Assembly: GCA_011390155.1 (NCBI GenBank)
Contig: JAABSW010000017.1
Coordinates: forward strand, 1-51,497
Length of the DNA: 51,497 bases
Reading direction: 5' to 3'
Origin: Clostridiaceae bacterium
GTDB lineage: Bacteria > Bacillota > Clostridia > Peptostreptococcales > Tindalliaceae
The notes under the pieces are model-generated. The model saw nothing but the letters and a program-made list of their open reading frames with translations. It was not told the DNA's origin and did not search any database. Positions within the stretch are counted from its first letter, which is position 1; every line of letters starts with the position of its first letter. Both the position numbers and the translations under genes were made by a program. Positions 44,022 to 51,497 of this stretch are shown one piece after another.

Positions 44022-44693
44022 ATGGTTACTGGTAAGGAAAACACCCAACGAACAGCCTACCTTACCTTTGATGACGGTCCCAGTACCAACACCCTGCACA
44101 TATTGAACATTCTCAGGGAACACAATGTACCTGCCACATTTTTTGTTGTTGGTAATGAAAGCGATTTTGCACGTCGTGTGTACCAACGTATCGTTAACGA
44201 AGGACATGTACTGGGTAACCATACCTATTCCCATGATTATGAGAAAATATACCAATCGGCTGATGCCTTTATGCAAGACGTAATCCGTATGCAGGATTTT
44301 TTGGAAAACACCACTGGCAGTCGACCTGAGGTATTTCGTTTTCCCGCTGGCTCCAATAACCAGGTGCATCGACAGGTGCAGACGGAAAACCCCTATATCA
44401 TGGTGGAAATACTGGAAGCCCTCCGAGAAGAAGGCCTTCAGTATTTTGACTGGAATGTCAGCTCTACAGATGCGGCAGCTGTCACACTTGAAACAGAATT
44501 TATTATTGAAAACACGCTTTATAACATGGGTGGCCGTCGTAACGCCATCTTGTTGTTTCATGATTCAACTCCCAAAACCAGCACCGTGGAAGCATTGCCT
44601 GAAATCATACAATCATTGAAAGAACAGGGATATACGTTTAAAAGCTTGTCCCCGGATTCCTTTTATGTCCATTTCCGCCATCTTGTCTTTTAA
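44022..44693 (+). CDS. Polysaccharide deacetylase (NodB domain), catalytic part
   Basis: 223 residues. NodB motifs are intact: motif 1 TFDDGPS with the paired aspartates, motif 2 HTYSH, motif 3 RFPAGS, a later FDWNVSSTD and LFHDS. Such enzymes remove N-acetyl groups from peptidoglycan or other glycans outside the cell. As written from the ATG at 44022 there is no signal peptide, and the ribosome-binding site (CAGGGC) is weak. The frame is open back to the A10 tract that ends the upstream membrane coiled-coil ORF. A -1 shift at that tract would yield a full-length anchored deacetylase. Confidence 0.88.
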   Translation: MVTGKENTQRTAYLTFDDGPSTNTLHILNILREHNVPATFFVVGNESDFARRVYQRIVNEGHVLGNHTYSHDYEKIYQSADAFMQDVIRMQDFLENTTGSRPEVFRFPAGSNNQVHRQVQTENPYIMVEILEALREEGLQYFDWNVSSTDAAAVTLETEFIIENTLYNMGGRRNAILLFHDSTPKTSTVEALPEIIQSLKEQGYTFKSLSPDSFYVHFRHLVF

Positions 44694-44723
44694 CGAATCA
44701 AAAACACAAAGGAGGATTGAAAG

Positions 44724-45584
44724 GTGAACATACAACTGGTCACTGACAGTACTGCTTACATACCGGAATCACTTCGCAAGGAACATCAAATTCATGTTGT
44801 TTCCCTGGGTGTACATTACAATGACCATCACCAGGATGAAACAGATCTGGATTATGCTGACTTCTATCAACACCTGGAAAAGACTGATACGCTCCCGACC
44901 TCATCTCAACCCCCCACCGAAAAGTTTTTCACTCTTTTTTCAAATGCTGCAAAGAACAATGAACCTGTTGTTGGCATTTTCATTTCAACGGATATGAGCG
45001 GCACCTTCAGTACTGCCATTTTGGCTAGGGAAATGGTGTTGGAAATCTTTCCTGAGGCGGAAATACACCTCATCGATTCCAGAACCAATTGTATGGAAAT
45101 GGGGTTTGCCGTGCTGGAAGCCGCCACCTTACGCGAAACCCAGCGAACAGCTCTGGAAATAGCCACTTCCATCAAAAACTTTGTCAATCGGTCACGCTTT
45201 GTCTTTGCTCCTAAAACCCTTGAATACCTTAAAAAAGGAGGTCGCATCGGTGGTGCCTCTGCATTAATCGGTTCTGTTTTGAAAATTTTACCGATTCTTA
45301 CCGTGGAGAATGGGCAAACAGCCATTTTAACCAAAGTGCGCACGCAACGAAAAGCCATTCAAACCATGCGCAACGAAATGATGTCTGATTTTGATAAATA
45401 TGGATGTGGTCAAGTGGCGGTTCATCATATTCATGACGAAGAAGCTGGGAATTCTTTGGCAAGAGAGCTTGAAAAGAAATTAAACAGAAAAGTACCTGTG
45501 ATTCCCATTGGGCCCGTTATTGGTCTTCATGTGGGCCCTGGAACCATTGGCATTGCCTATACAACACAAAAAAACCGACAATAG
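44724..45584 (+). CDS. DegV family fatty-acid-binding protein
   Basis: 286 residues. The family opening VTDSTAYIPESL, the TSSQPP motif, the SGTFSTA helix start, and the EYLKKGGRIG-ASALIGSVLKILPIL block all match DegV/FakB-type proteins. They bind a fatty acid and in some bacteria present it to FakA kinase. It is cytoplasmic. A GTG start follows AGGAGG by eight bases. It is the last gene of the unit, ended by a bidirectional terminator. No fakA is present in the window. Confidence 0.93.
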   Translation: MNIQLVTDSTAYIPESLRKEHQIHVVSLGVHYNDHHQDETDLDYADFYQHLEKTDTLPTSSQPPTEKFFTLFSNAAKNNEPVVGIFISTDMSGTFSTAILAREMVLEIFPEAEIHLIDSRTNCMEMGFAVLEAATLRETQRTALEIATSIKNFVNRSRFVFAPKTLEYLKKGGRIGGASALIGSVLKILPILTVENGQTAILTKVRTQRKAIQTMRNEMMSDFDKYGCGQVAVHHIHDEEAGNSLARELEKKLNRKVPVIPIGPVIGLHVGPGTIGIAYTTQKNRQ

Positions 45585-45595
45585 GTCGGTTTTTT
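45568..45595. terminator. Bidirectional rho-independent terminator
   Basis: A stem of ACCGAC/GTCGGT flanked by A7 on one side and T6 on the other, overlapping the last codons of degV. It ends both degV (+) and the convergent CoA-transferase gene (-). Confidence 0.9.
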
Positions 45596-45600
45596 CTGTG

Positions 45601-47097
45601 CTACCTGCTTTTCATTGTTCCCTCTTTAATAAACCGGGCATGCCAGCTGAGGGCTTCTGAAGGTTGATGGCCGATGTGATGATGTTGAAAATACGTCTCA
45701 GCATATTCTTGTAAAGCTTCACGATAATCCGGGTGTGCACATTCGTTGATCAGCTCTTTTGCTTTTTCTTTCGGGCACTTACCTCTTAAATCTGCCACTC
45801 CCTGTTCTGTCACCACCACATGTACGTCATGCTCTGTGTGATCACAATGGGAAACAAAAGGCACAATGGCAGAAATATCTCCATTTTTGGCTGTGGATGG
45901 TGTCATGAAAATAGAAAGGGCTGCATTACGGGTAAAATCACCTGACCCGCCAATGCCATTCATCATACGATTTCCCATGATATTGGTTGAATTCACATGT
46001 CCACACAAATCCACTTCAATGGCTGTGTTCATACTAATAATGCCCAGTCGACGAATGACTTCAGGGTGGTTGCTGATCTCTTGTGGTCTTAACATGATAT
46101 GATTACGATAATCCTTCATGTGACCATAAAAGTGGTCTCGTCCTGATTTGGACAATGTTAATGAAGTGGCCGATGCAAAGGAGAAAGTCCCGGAATCAAT
46201 CAGGTTGAGCACTGAATCCTGTATCACTTCTGAATAAAACTGTAAATCTTTAAAACCAGATGCCTGCAATCCTGCCAACACAGCATTGGCCGTGGCCCCC
46301 ACACCTGACTGCAGTGGTCTTAGGTTGGCCGGCATACGCCCTGCCTGCACTTCTTTTTCAAGAAAAGAAATCAGATGCTGCGCCATGCATTGACTCATTC
46401 CATCAGGCGCCTTAAAATCACCAACACTGTCTTCCACATCACTGTAAACAATGGCCGCCACCTTTTCCGGGTCTATCTGATAATACGGACTTCCTATTCT
46501 GTCCGAGGCTGATAAGATGGGTATTGGCTTTCGATGCGGCGGCATCTGGGGCATATAGATATCGTGAAAACCCTCAAGGGCTTCTGGCTGACTGGTGTTA
46601 ATCTCGATCATGATCTTTTGGGCCTGGTCCAGAAAAACCGGCACATTGCCAACAGATGTGGAAGGAATGATTTCTCCCTGTTCTGTGATGCCAACGGCTT
46701 CAATAATGGCCACATCCACTTTACCCAGGTATCCATACCGTAACTGGTCAGGCACATGACTCAGGTGCATGTCCAAATAACAAATTGATCCGTCATTAAT
46801 TTGATTTCTCACATCATTTTGTGTCTGGTAAGGAAGACGACGATGAATTACCTTTCCCCTGGCCAGTTCACCATCTAACTCGTCACCCACTGAAGCTCCT
46901 GTATAAAGGTTCACCGTGTTTTCCTTCGATAATGACGTTAACTTTTTGGCCAACGCAGGTGGTATCACCTTGGGATGTCCGGCAGGTGTAAAGCCGCTGG
47001 TGCCCAATGTCATCCCAGGTTCGATCATGGATGCAGCTTCATCAGGTGTCATTATTTTTGAAGCCCACACCGAATCCTTTGATTTAATGCGATCCAT
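45601..47097 (-). CDS. Acetyl-CoA hydrolase/succinyl-CoA:acetate CoA-transferase family
   Basis: 498 residues, the size of the Cat1/AarC-type class I CoA-transferases. Features include GTSGFTPAGHPKVIP near the start, the FYSEVIQDS segment with the catalytic-type glutamate, GIGGSGDFTRNA and the VVVTEQGVADLRG motif. It transfers CoA between succinyl-CoA or acyl-CoA and acetate, allowing an anaerobe to conserve the thioester. GGAGG precedes the ATG. It is transcribed away from the flavodiiron gene. Hydrolase versus transferase activity cannot be told from sequence alone. Confidence 0.9.
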   Translation of the reverse strand: MDRIKSKDSVWASKIMTPDEAASMIEPGMTLGTSGFTPAGHPKVIPPALAKKLTSLSKENTVNLYTGASVGDELDGELARGKVIHRRLPYQTQNDVRNQINDGSICYLDMHLSHVPDQLRYGYLGKVDVAIIEAVGITEQGEIIPSTSVGNVPVFLDQAQKIMIEINTSQPEALEGFHDIYMPQMPPHRKPIPILSASDRIGSPYYQIDPEKVAAIVYSDVEDSVGDFKAPDGMSQCMAQHLISFLEKEVQAGRMPANLRPLQSGVGATANAVLAGLQASGFKDLQFYSEVIQDSVLNLIDSGTFSFASATSLTLSKSGRDHFYGHMKDYRNHIMLRPQEISNHPEVIRRLGIISMNTAIEVDLCGHVNSTNIMGNRMMNGIGGSGDFTRNAALSIFMTPSTAKNGDISAIVPFVSHCDHTEHDVHVVVTEQGVADLRGKCPKEKAKELINECAHPDYREALQEYAETYFQHHHIGHQPSEALSWHARFIKEGTMKSR

Positions 47098-47124
47098 ATG
47101 TCTACCTCCATTCTATTCCATTTA

Positions 47125-47153
47125 ATCATATAGTATAATTTAAAGGATCACAA
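47125..47153 (-). promoter_or_regulatory. Sigma-A promoter of the CoA-transferase gene
   Basis: Minus-strand TTGTGA (47148-47153) and TATGAT (47125-47130) have a 17-base spacer. A perfect palindrome lies six bases upstream of the -35 element. Confidence 0.65.
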
Positions 47154-47159
47154 GAGAGG

Positions 47160-47173
47160 GGTGATTAATCACC
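47160..47173. promoter_or_regulatory. 14-bp palindrome GGTGATTAATCACC in the divergent region
   Basis: A perfect palindrome between the CoA-transferase and flavodiiron genes, beside the -35 element of the former. The form TGATTAATCA is reminiscent of CRP/FNR-family operators, but the match is not exact. A regulator shared by both genes is inferred. Confidence 0.5.
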
Positions 47174-47249
47174 TTAATTGGTGGTATTTACAAACCTAGA
47201 AGTCTCTTACCAACGATATCATTATGACTAAAGAAAAAGGAGTGTTCTC

Positions 47250-48488
47250 ATGCTAACCACCGTCAACATTACCAATGAAATTCATTATATTGGAGTCAAT
47301 GACCGGGAAACCTGCCTCTTTGAAAATTTATGGCCCCTGGACCATGGCGTATCCTACAACGCCTATTTGATTGATGATGAAAAAACCGCTGTTTTTGATA
47401 CAGTCAAAAACACAAAGATGAGTGTGTTTATCGAAAAAATCAATGGCATTCTTAAAAACAGGCCCCTTGACTACCTTGTCATTAACCACATGGAACCCGA
47501 TCATTCCGGTTCCATCAACGCATTGCAGGATAAATACCCTGACTTAACCTTGGTTGGTAATGCAAAAACCTTTGAAATCCTTGAAAACTTCTATGGCCCT
47601 TTAAAAAATTACCATGTTATAAAGGATGGAGACACCCTTTCCTTAGGAAAACATACCTTGAACTTCTATTTAACACCCATGGTCCACTGGCCGGAAACCA
47701 TGATGACCTATGAATCATCCACCGGTACCCTCTTTTCCATGGACGCCTTTGGTGGTTTTGGCACCCTGGACGGCGGGATTTTTGACGATGAAGTGAACCT
47801 GGAATTTTACATGGACGAAACCCGACGCTATTATTCCAATATTGTTGGCAAATATGGTGCCATGGTGCAAAAAGCACTTAAGAAACTGAAAGATGCAGAA
47901 ATTCCCATTAACATTATCGCACCCACCCATGGACCTGTGTGGCGCAGTGCCCCCAGCTGTATCATCGATTATTATGACAGGTGGTCACGGGCTGAAACTG
48001 AAGAAGGCGTAGTGATTGTCTATGGTTCCATGTACGGCAACACACAAAAGATGGCAGATGTGATTGCCCGCAGATTATCTGAAAAAGGCATTAAAAACAT
48101 ACGTATCTATGATGCCTCAAAAACCCATGTATCCTATCTGGTCAGTGACATCTGGCGTTTTAAAGGCGTGATCCTAGGCAGTTGTGCTTACAACACAGGA
48201 TTGTTCCCCACCATGGAAACACTGGTGAATAAACTGGAAAATTCACAGCTTAAAAGCCGGCTCCTAGGTATTTTCGGTACTGCTTCCTGGAGTGGCGGTG
48301 GTGTTTCAAGTTTAAACAAATTTGCTGAAAAAATTAAATGGCAACAGGTCGGTGAATCCGTTGAAGCCACCTCTTCTCCCAAAGGTGAAGATTTTCAAAA
48401 ATGCATTGAAATGGCCGATGAAATGGCGGATTTGCTTATTAAAGAACGAAAACCTGGTACGAATGCTTTTTGCAGTTTTATCTACTAA
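47250..48488 (+). CDS. fprA: A-type flavodiiron protein (O2/NO reductase)
   Basis: 412 residues, the usual length. The N-terminal metallo-beta-lactamase-like diiron domain has the ligand motif H80-M-E82-P-D84-H85, TPMVHWPE, SMDAFGG and APTHGPVWR. The C-terminal flavodoxin domain begins near residue 257 with VIVYGSMYGNTQKMA, the FMN phosphate loop. It reduces O2 to water (or NO to N2O) using rubredoxin or another donor, protecting an anaerobe. AAAAGGAG precedes the ATG. A strong plus-strand terminator follows, so it is monocistronic. Confidence 0.97.
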   Translation: MLTTVNITNEIHYIGVNDRETCLFENLWPLDHGVSYNAYLIDDEKTAVFDTVKNTKMSVFIEKINGILKNRPLDYLVINHMEPDHSGSINALQDKYPDLTLVGNAKTFEILENFYGPLKNYHVIKDGDTLSLGKHTLNFYLTPMVHWPETMMTYESSTGTLFSMDAFGGFGTLDGGIFDDEVNLEFYMDETRRYYSNIVGKYGAMVQKALKKLKDAEIPINIIAPTHGPVWRSAPSCIIDYYDRWSRAETEEGVVIVYGSMYGNTQKMADVIARRLSEKGIKNIRIYDASKTHVSYLVSDIWRFKGVILGSCAYNTGLFPTMETLVNKLENSQLKSRLLGIFGTASWSGGGVSSLNKFAEKIKWQQVGESVEATSSPKGEDFQKCIEMADEMADLLIKERKPGTNAFCSFIY

Positions 48489-48519
48489 CATAGACTTCCA
48501 CTTTTCATCCATAATTTCT

Positions 48520-48549
48520 CCCCTCCATATTGGTGGAGGGGTTTTTTTA
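48520..48549 (+). terminator. Rho-independent terminator of fprA
   Basis: CCCCTCCA, a six-base loop and TGGAGGGG form a perfect 8-bp GC-rich stem followed by T7. Confidence 0.93.
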
Positions 48550-48584
48550 TGGCAATTCCAACCCCTTTGTAGCCCAGTGATTGC

Positions 48585-48607
48585 AATGCATAAAAAAGAT
48601 ATGCATT
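48585..48607. repeat. Inverted repeat AATGCAT-N9-ATGCATT upstream of folC
   Basis: A perfect 7-bp inverted repeat with a nine-base spacer, 16 bases before the -35 element of folC. Possible operator; no regulator recognised. Confidence 0.4.
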
Positions 48608-48622
48608 CACGAAAAAAATAGA

Positions 48623-48651
48623 TTGCAGTATGCCTCAACAGCACTTATAAT
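48623..48651 (+). promoter_or_regulatory. Sigma-A promoter of folC
   Basis: TTGCAG (48623-48628) and perfect TATAAT (48646-48651) with a 17-base spacer. The start near 48658 lies about 50 bases before the ATG at 48709. Confidence 0.75.
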
Positions 48652-48708
48652 TAATCTGTTCTAATTCTTTTATTCTGTTTCAATTTCAAAGATCAGAGGA
48701 GGTTTTGT

Positions 48709-50031
48709 ATGAGCTATACTGCTGCCATTGAATTTATTGAATTTTCCCATGCCTTTGGCACACGTCTGAACTTGCACACCATGAAACACATTCTTCAACA
48801 ATTAGGCAGCCCACATGAACGGCTAAACATCATCCATGTGGCCGGCACCAACGGAAAAGGTTCCACCTCTTCTCATCTGGCCAGCATGCTCATGGCACAG
48901 GGATACCGTACAGGCTTATTCACCTCCCCCCACATGCATTGTTACACCGAACGCATCCGCATCAATGGTGTTAACATCAGTCAAGAAGATTTTATGTCTA
49001 TTTTTGAACAGGTGAAAGCCTTGGTGATGCCCCTTGTCACAGAAGGATTATGCCCTTATCCTGCCATGTTTGACTGGATGACATTGATCGGTTTTGTCCA
49101 TTTTGACAGAATGTTGTTGGATGTCGTTGTGTTAGAAGTTGGACTGGGTGGGTTGGAAGACGCCACCAATGTCATTGACCATCCCCTGGCTGCTGTGATC
49201 ACACCCATTGACATCGACCATGTGGACATTCTTGGTGCCGAACTTTCTGGCATCGCAGCCCATAAAGCAGGTATTATCAAAGAGGGGTGCCCCGTTATCT
49301 TTCATCACCAGCTTCCTGATGCTGATGTGGTAATTCGGCAAACTGCCATGAAACACAGTGCTCCATCCTATTGCCTTGAAGCAAATCACATACAACCCCT
49401 TCAGGCTGATTTAAAAGAGCAAGTATTCAATTTTAGTCACCCCGTGCACCCTATGAATGAAATCACCATTCGTATGATGGGCGTTCATCAAATGAATAAT
49501 GCATCCCTTGCCCTGCTAACCTTATTGGTTCTACGACAAACAGGCATTCTGCACATCACTGATGATGCCCTGCGATCCGGTTTACAGCAAAGTTTTTGGG
49601 CAGGCCGGCTGGAAGTGGTCAGCCAAATGCCATTGATCATCATTGATGGGGCTCACAACTTACAGGGTGCTGATATACTGTATAAGTTCCTGCTGGAAAA
49701 CTTTGCCGACAAAAAAATCAACTTTCTCATGGGTATGTTGAACAACAAAGACGTTGACGGTGTACTGAATAAACTGACCCCTCTGGGCAATAAGCTTTAT
49801 TTCACCAGAGCCCACAACCCCAAAGCAGTAAACCCGGTTGACATGGCTGACAGAATTCACCTGTTGGGAAAAGAAGTGCACGCCATTGAAGACATGACAG
49901 AGGCTGTTCAATTGGCTGTGGCAGAGACCACCACAGACGAGGTGCTTGTGATCACAGGCTCCCTTTACTTGGTGGGCGATGCGAAGGCCATTCTACTGCA
50001 AACCATGGACGAACAAAAAGAGGCCAGTTAG
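48709..50031 (+). CDS. folC: Folylpolyglutamate/dihydrofolate synthase
   Basis: 440 residues of the Mur ligase family. The ATP loop is HVAGTNGKGSTSSHLASML; LFTSPHMHCYTERIRING is the FolC signature; EVGLGGLEDATNVI and IDGAHN in the C-terminal half are further family motifs. It adds glutamates to reduced folates in the cytoplasm. AGAGGAGG precedes the ATG. The gene has its own promoter and a bidirectional terminator, so it is probably monocistronic. Confidence 0.95.
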   Translation: MSYTAAIEFIEFSHAFGTRLNLHTMKHILQQLGSPHERLNIIHVAGTNGKGSTSSHLASMLMAQGYRTGLFTSPHMHCYTERIRINGVNISQEDFMSIFEQVKALVMPLVTEGLCPYPAMFDWMTLIGFVHFDRMLLDVVVLEVGLGGLEDATNVIDHPLAAVITPIDIDHVDILGAELSGIAAHKAGIIKEGCPVIFHHQLPDADVVIRQTAMKHSAPSYCLEANHIQPLQADLKEQVFNFSHPVHPMNEITIRMMGVHQMNNASLALLTLLVLRQTGILHITDDALRSGLQQSFWAGRLEVVSQMPLIIIDGAHNLQGADILYKFLLENFADKKINFLMGMLNNKDVDGVLNKLTPLGNKLYFTRAHNPKAVNPVDMADRIHLLGKEVHAIEDMTEAVQLAVAETTTDEVLVITGSLYLVGDAKAILLQTMDEQKEAS

Positions 50032-50065
50032 GCAACAAGCCTCTATGAGGTTTCCATTTAGCGTT

Positions 50066-50109
50066 AAAAAAACTGCTTTGAGATATGAAAAATCTCTTGG
50101 CAGTTTTTC
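50066..50109. terminator. Bidirectional rho-independent terminator
   Basis: Outer stem AAAACTGC/GCAGTTTT and inner stem GAGAT/ATCTC with flanking A- and T-runs on both strands. It lies between folC and the convergent lipid-kinase fusion gene. Confidence 0.88.
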
Positions 50110-50160
50110 TTTTTCTGATCCATGACTTCAATACGAAGTTTTCTACTCATATAAACAGGA

Positions 50161-51497
50161 TCAATTGTGTTGTCTATTTTCCAGTAAATCTTTAACAAGG
50201 TGTTTGCTGCAATATTGAATTTTCCTTTCATAATCAAGTTCAATAAAATCCATTGGTCTGACGTGTTCTGGTGTTTTATCAAAATAATTCAGTCCTACTC
50301 GTTGCAACATTGCATAGACAAATTGGGAACATACCATAATATTGTTACGGTGTGAATACGGTATAAATAAGCCCAACACATTGTACGAACTACCTTCATC
50401 GTTGATTTTGCGAATTTCATCTAACACATTTTTCTTTGCTTCATAACTACATGCCATCTTATAAGTAATCAAATGAGCTGTTTCTTTCTTATAAAACGAG
50501 TCTAGTGCTTCAGCGTTCAATCCCGGAAAATGCACACCATCACCACCATTGTAGGAGATGAGGGTTTTTAAGTTTTCATCAAAGGATAATGAAACGTGCG
50601 AGTATGGTTTTTGTGTGGCAGCAGCAATTGCTTCAGCAGCTGCACTGCCCGTACTGGATAAGACAAGGTATAAATATCCGTTGTTCAGTGTTTGTTCAGC
50701 TGTCCGAAAATATTCCTCGTTTATTGCCCTCGTGTTTTTATAAAACAACGCATCATGCCGTGGTAAATCTTTTATTAATGCTCCCACATTACTTAACATA
50801 TCCCTTGAAACAGCTCCCGTTGGCAAGTTGGAGGCTCTTAAGGTGATGGCTTTACTTACCCCTTCCAACATTTGTTTCACTTCTTTGATGTCGATTGCTT
50901 GATGGAGTTTACCTGTTGAAACTTCATCGTTGTTGCGTGTCACTACACGTAATTGAGTTGGATTAATTCCAATATTTAATGGAAAGTCGGGACCCGGTTC
51001 GCCGTCAACCTCGATTGATAAGGGCAGGTCAGTTTCAACAACCAGGTTTGACGCCTGAAAACTCACCACATGTTTACTATCAATGTGATTACCCGCTTGT
51101 GCTTCAGCCAGTAATACTAACAACTCGTGCACATGGCAATCTTTAAACACCAGCACATCCAGCAGCGAATCGTTGACAGATGCTGACGGTGCCATATGGT
51201 TAAACCCACCCGCTGAATGTCCATTCAGAACAAGAACCAGTAACACTTCTCCAGCGAAAACGCTTTTTAGTGCAGTACCACTCATTGCTGCAGCCTTAAT
51301 GGTAATGTTGACAGGAGATACATTGGGTATTTCAGCCAGTGCATTTAGATAATAAGCAAACACGCCAAAATTTTTCTTGCCAAAGAGTGACGTTTTTTGG
51401 CTAATATCAGTTAAAATACCAAAACTGACAACATTAATGAAACATTTGTCATTGACAACACCAACGTCTGCAAAGGAGCAATTGTCCTGTAATAAAA
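50161..51497 (-). CDS. Lipid kinase (DAGK/YegS-like) C-terminal half fused to a permuted papain-like (YiiX/LRAT-type) domain, 5' end cut
   Basis: The frame stays open to the right window edge, adding about 44 residues before the GTG at 51363, so the true start lies outside. The first part (DVGVVNDKCFINVVSFGI..., then GGFNHMAPSASVNDSLLDVLVF and PLSIEVDGEPG) matches the C-terminal beta-sandwich domain of diacylglycerol kinase-like lipid kinases. After a linker, the last 190 residues form a papain-like fold with histidine before cysteine: SHVSLSFDE and IMVCSQFVYAML. This order is typical of the permuted YiiX/NlpC-P60/LRAT-like group, several of which act on lipids. A fusion of lipid kinase and lipid-type acyl hydrolase or transferase is inferred. 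The catalytic nucleotide-binding half of the kinase is not in the window. Confidence 0.8.
   Translation of the reverse strand, partial: LLQDNCSFADVGVVNDKCFINVVSFGILTDISQKTSLFGKKNFGVFAYYLNALAEIPNVSPVNITIKAAAMSGTALKSVFAGEVLLVLVLNGHSAGGFNHMAPSASVNDSLLDVLVFKDCHVHELLVLLAEAQAGNHIDSKHVVSFQASNLVVETDLPLSIEVDGEPGPDFPLNIGINPTQLRVVTRNNDEVSTGKLHQAIDIKEVKQMLEGVSKAITLRASNLPTGAVSRDMLSNVGALIKDLPRHDALFYKNTRAINEEYFRTAEQTLNNGYLYLVLSSTGSAAAEAIAAATQKPYSHVSLSFDENLKTLISYNGGDGVHFPGLNAEALDSFYKKETAHLITYKMACSYEAKKNVLDEIRKINDEGSSYNVLGLFIPYSHRNNIMVCSQFVYAMLQRVGLNYFDKTPEHVRPMDFIELDYERKIQYCSKHLVKDLLENRQHN

Noticed and set aside
43674-44561. A 295-residue minus-strand open frame
   Set aside because: It lies opposite the coiled-coil and NodB genes, whose plus-strand products have clear motifs and ribosome-binding sites. 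The minus frame has no recognisable domain and unusual composition.
1-51497. tRNA, rRNA, CRISPR array, insertion sequence, prophage or riboswitch
   Set aside because: Intergenic stretches were read on both strands and no cloverleaf, repeat-spacer array, transposase, terminal repeats or recognisable riboswitch core was found. The longest gene-free stretches hold promoters and terminators only.

Overview
The window reads as a chromosomal segment of a low-to-mid-GC, anaerobic Gram-positive bacterium of the class Clostridia. Pointers are strong AGGAGG ribosome-binding sites, GTG starts, a CtsR heat-shock operator, a ferredoxin-linked 2-oxoacid oxidoreductase, an A-type flavodiiron protein, a rubrerythrin-like ferritin, a CoA-transferase and a probable selenocysteine gene. 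The gene set resembles Tindallia/Alkaliphilus-type genomes, but that placement is from memory and not tested.

Layout. (1) 1-2042: a cut-off aldehyde-dehydrogenase-like gene behind a near-perfect sigma-54 promoter, with a PAS/AAA+/Fis sigma-54 activator upstream. (2) 2271-9509 (+): three tightly packed genes: a 1634-residue protein (HD, helical repeats, NadD-like adenylyltransferase, GNAT-like, phosphoribosyltransferase-like), a malate/lactate-dehydrogenase-like protein with an altered active site, and a cysteine-rich flavodoxin-fold protein. No described pathway known to me fits; this is the best candidate for an undescribed multi-gene system. (3) 9499-17668 (-): recJ, mtaD, an H-NOX haem chemoreceptor and an M16C peptidase. 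(4) 17859-19830 (+): an orphan ZorA/ZorB-like (MotA/MotB-type) motor pair. (5) 19832-27474 (-): a compact run of AmmeMemoRadiSam radical SAM enzyme, Memo-AMMECR1 fusion, DUF368/PopT transporter, class II photolyase, LOV histidine kinase and REC-PAS-GGDEF response regulator; the last three look like a blue-light repair and signalling module. (6) 27533-31188 (-): cbpA-clpB behind a CtsR-controlled promoter.

(7) 31474-33473 (+): dihydroorotate-dehydrogenase-like, FliL-like and ferritin-like genes. (8) 33588-40740 (-): korAB, an SH3 protein, a cation/Ca2+ exchanger, the NAD(P)HX repair enzyme Nnr and a cytoplasmic beta-lactamase-fold hydrolase. (9) 40965-43444: a bacteriohemerythrin (+), then (-) an MFS transporter followed by a small gene with an in-frame TGA and a downstream hairpin (probable selenoprotein, invisible to a standard ORF scan), then a YjbQ protein. 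(10) 43693-51497: a membrane coiled-coil ORF and a polysaccharide deacetylase that look like one gene split at an A10 tract, DegV, a CoA-transferase and a flavodiiron protein sharing a palindrome-bearing divergent region, folC, and a lipid-kinase/papain-like fusion running off the right edge.

Several units deal with oxygen, redox stress and light: H-NOX sensor, hemerythrin, flavodiiron protein, ferritin, NAD(P)HX repair, photolyase and LOV kinase. This fits an anaerobe that meets air and sunlight. No tRNA, rRNA, CRISPR array, insertion sequence or phage gene was seen.
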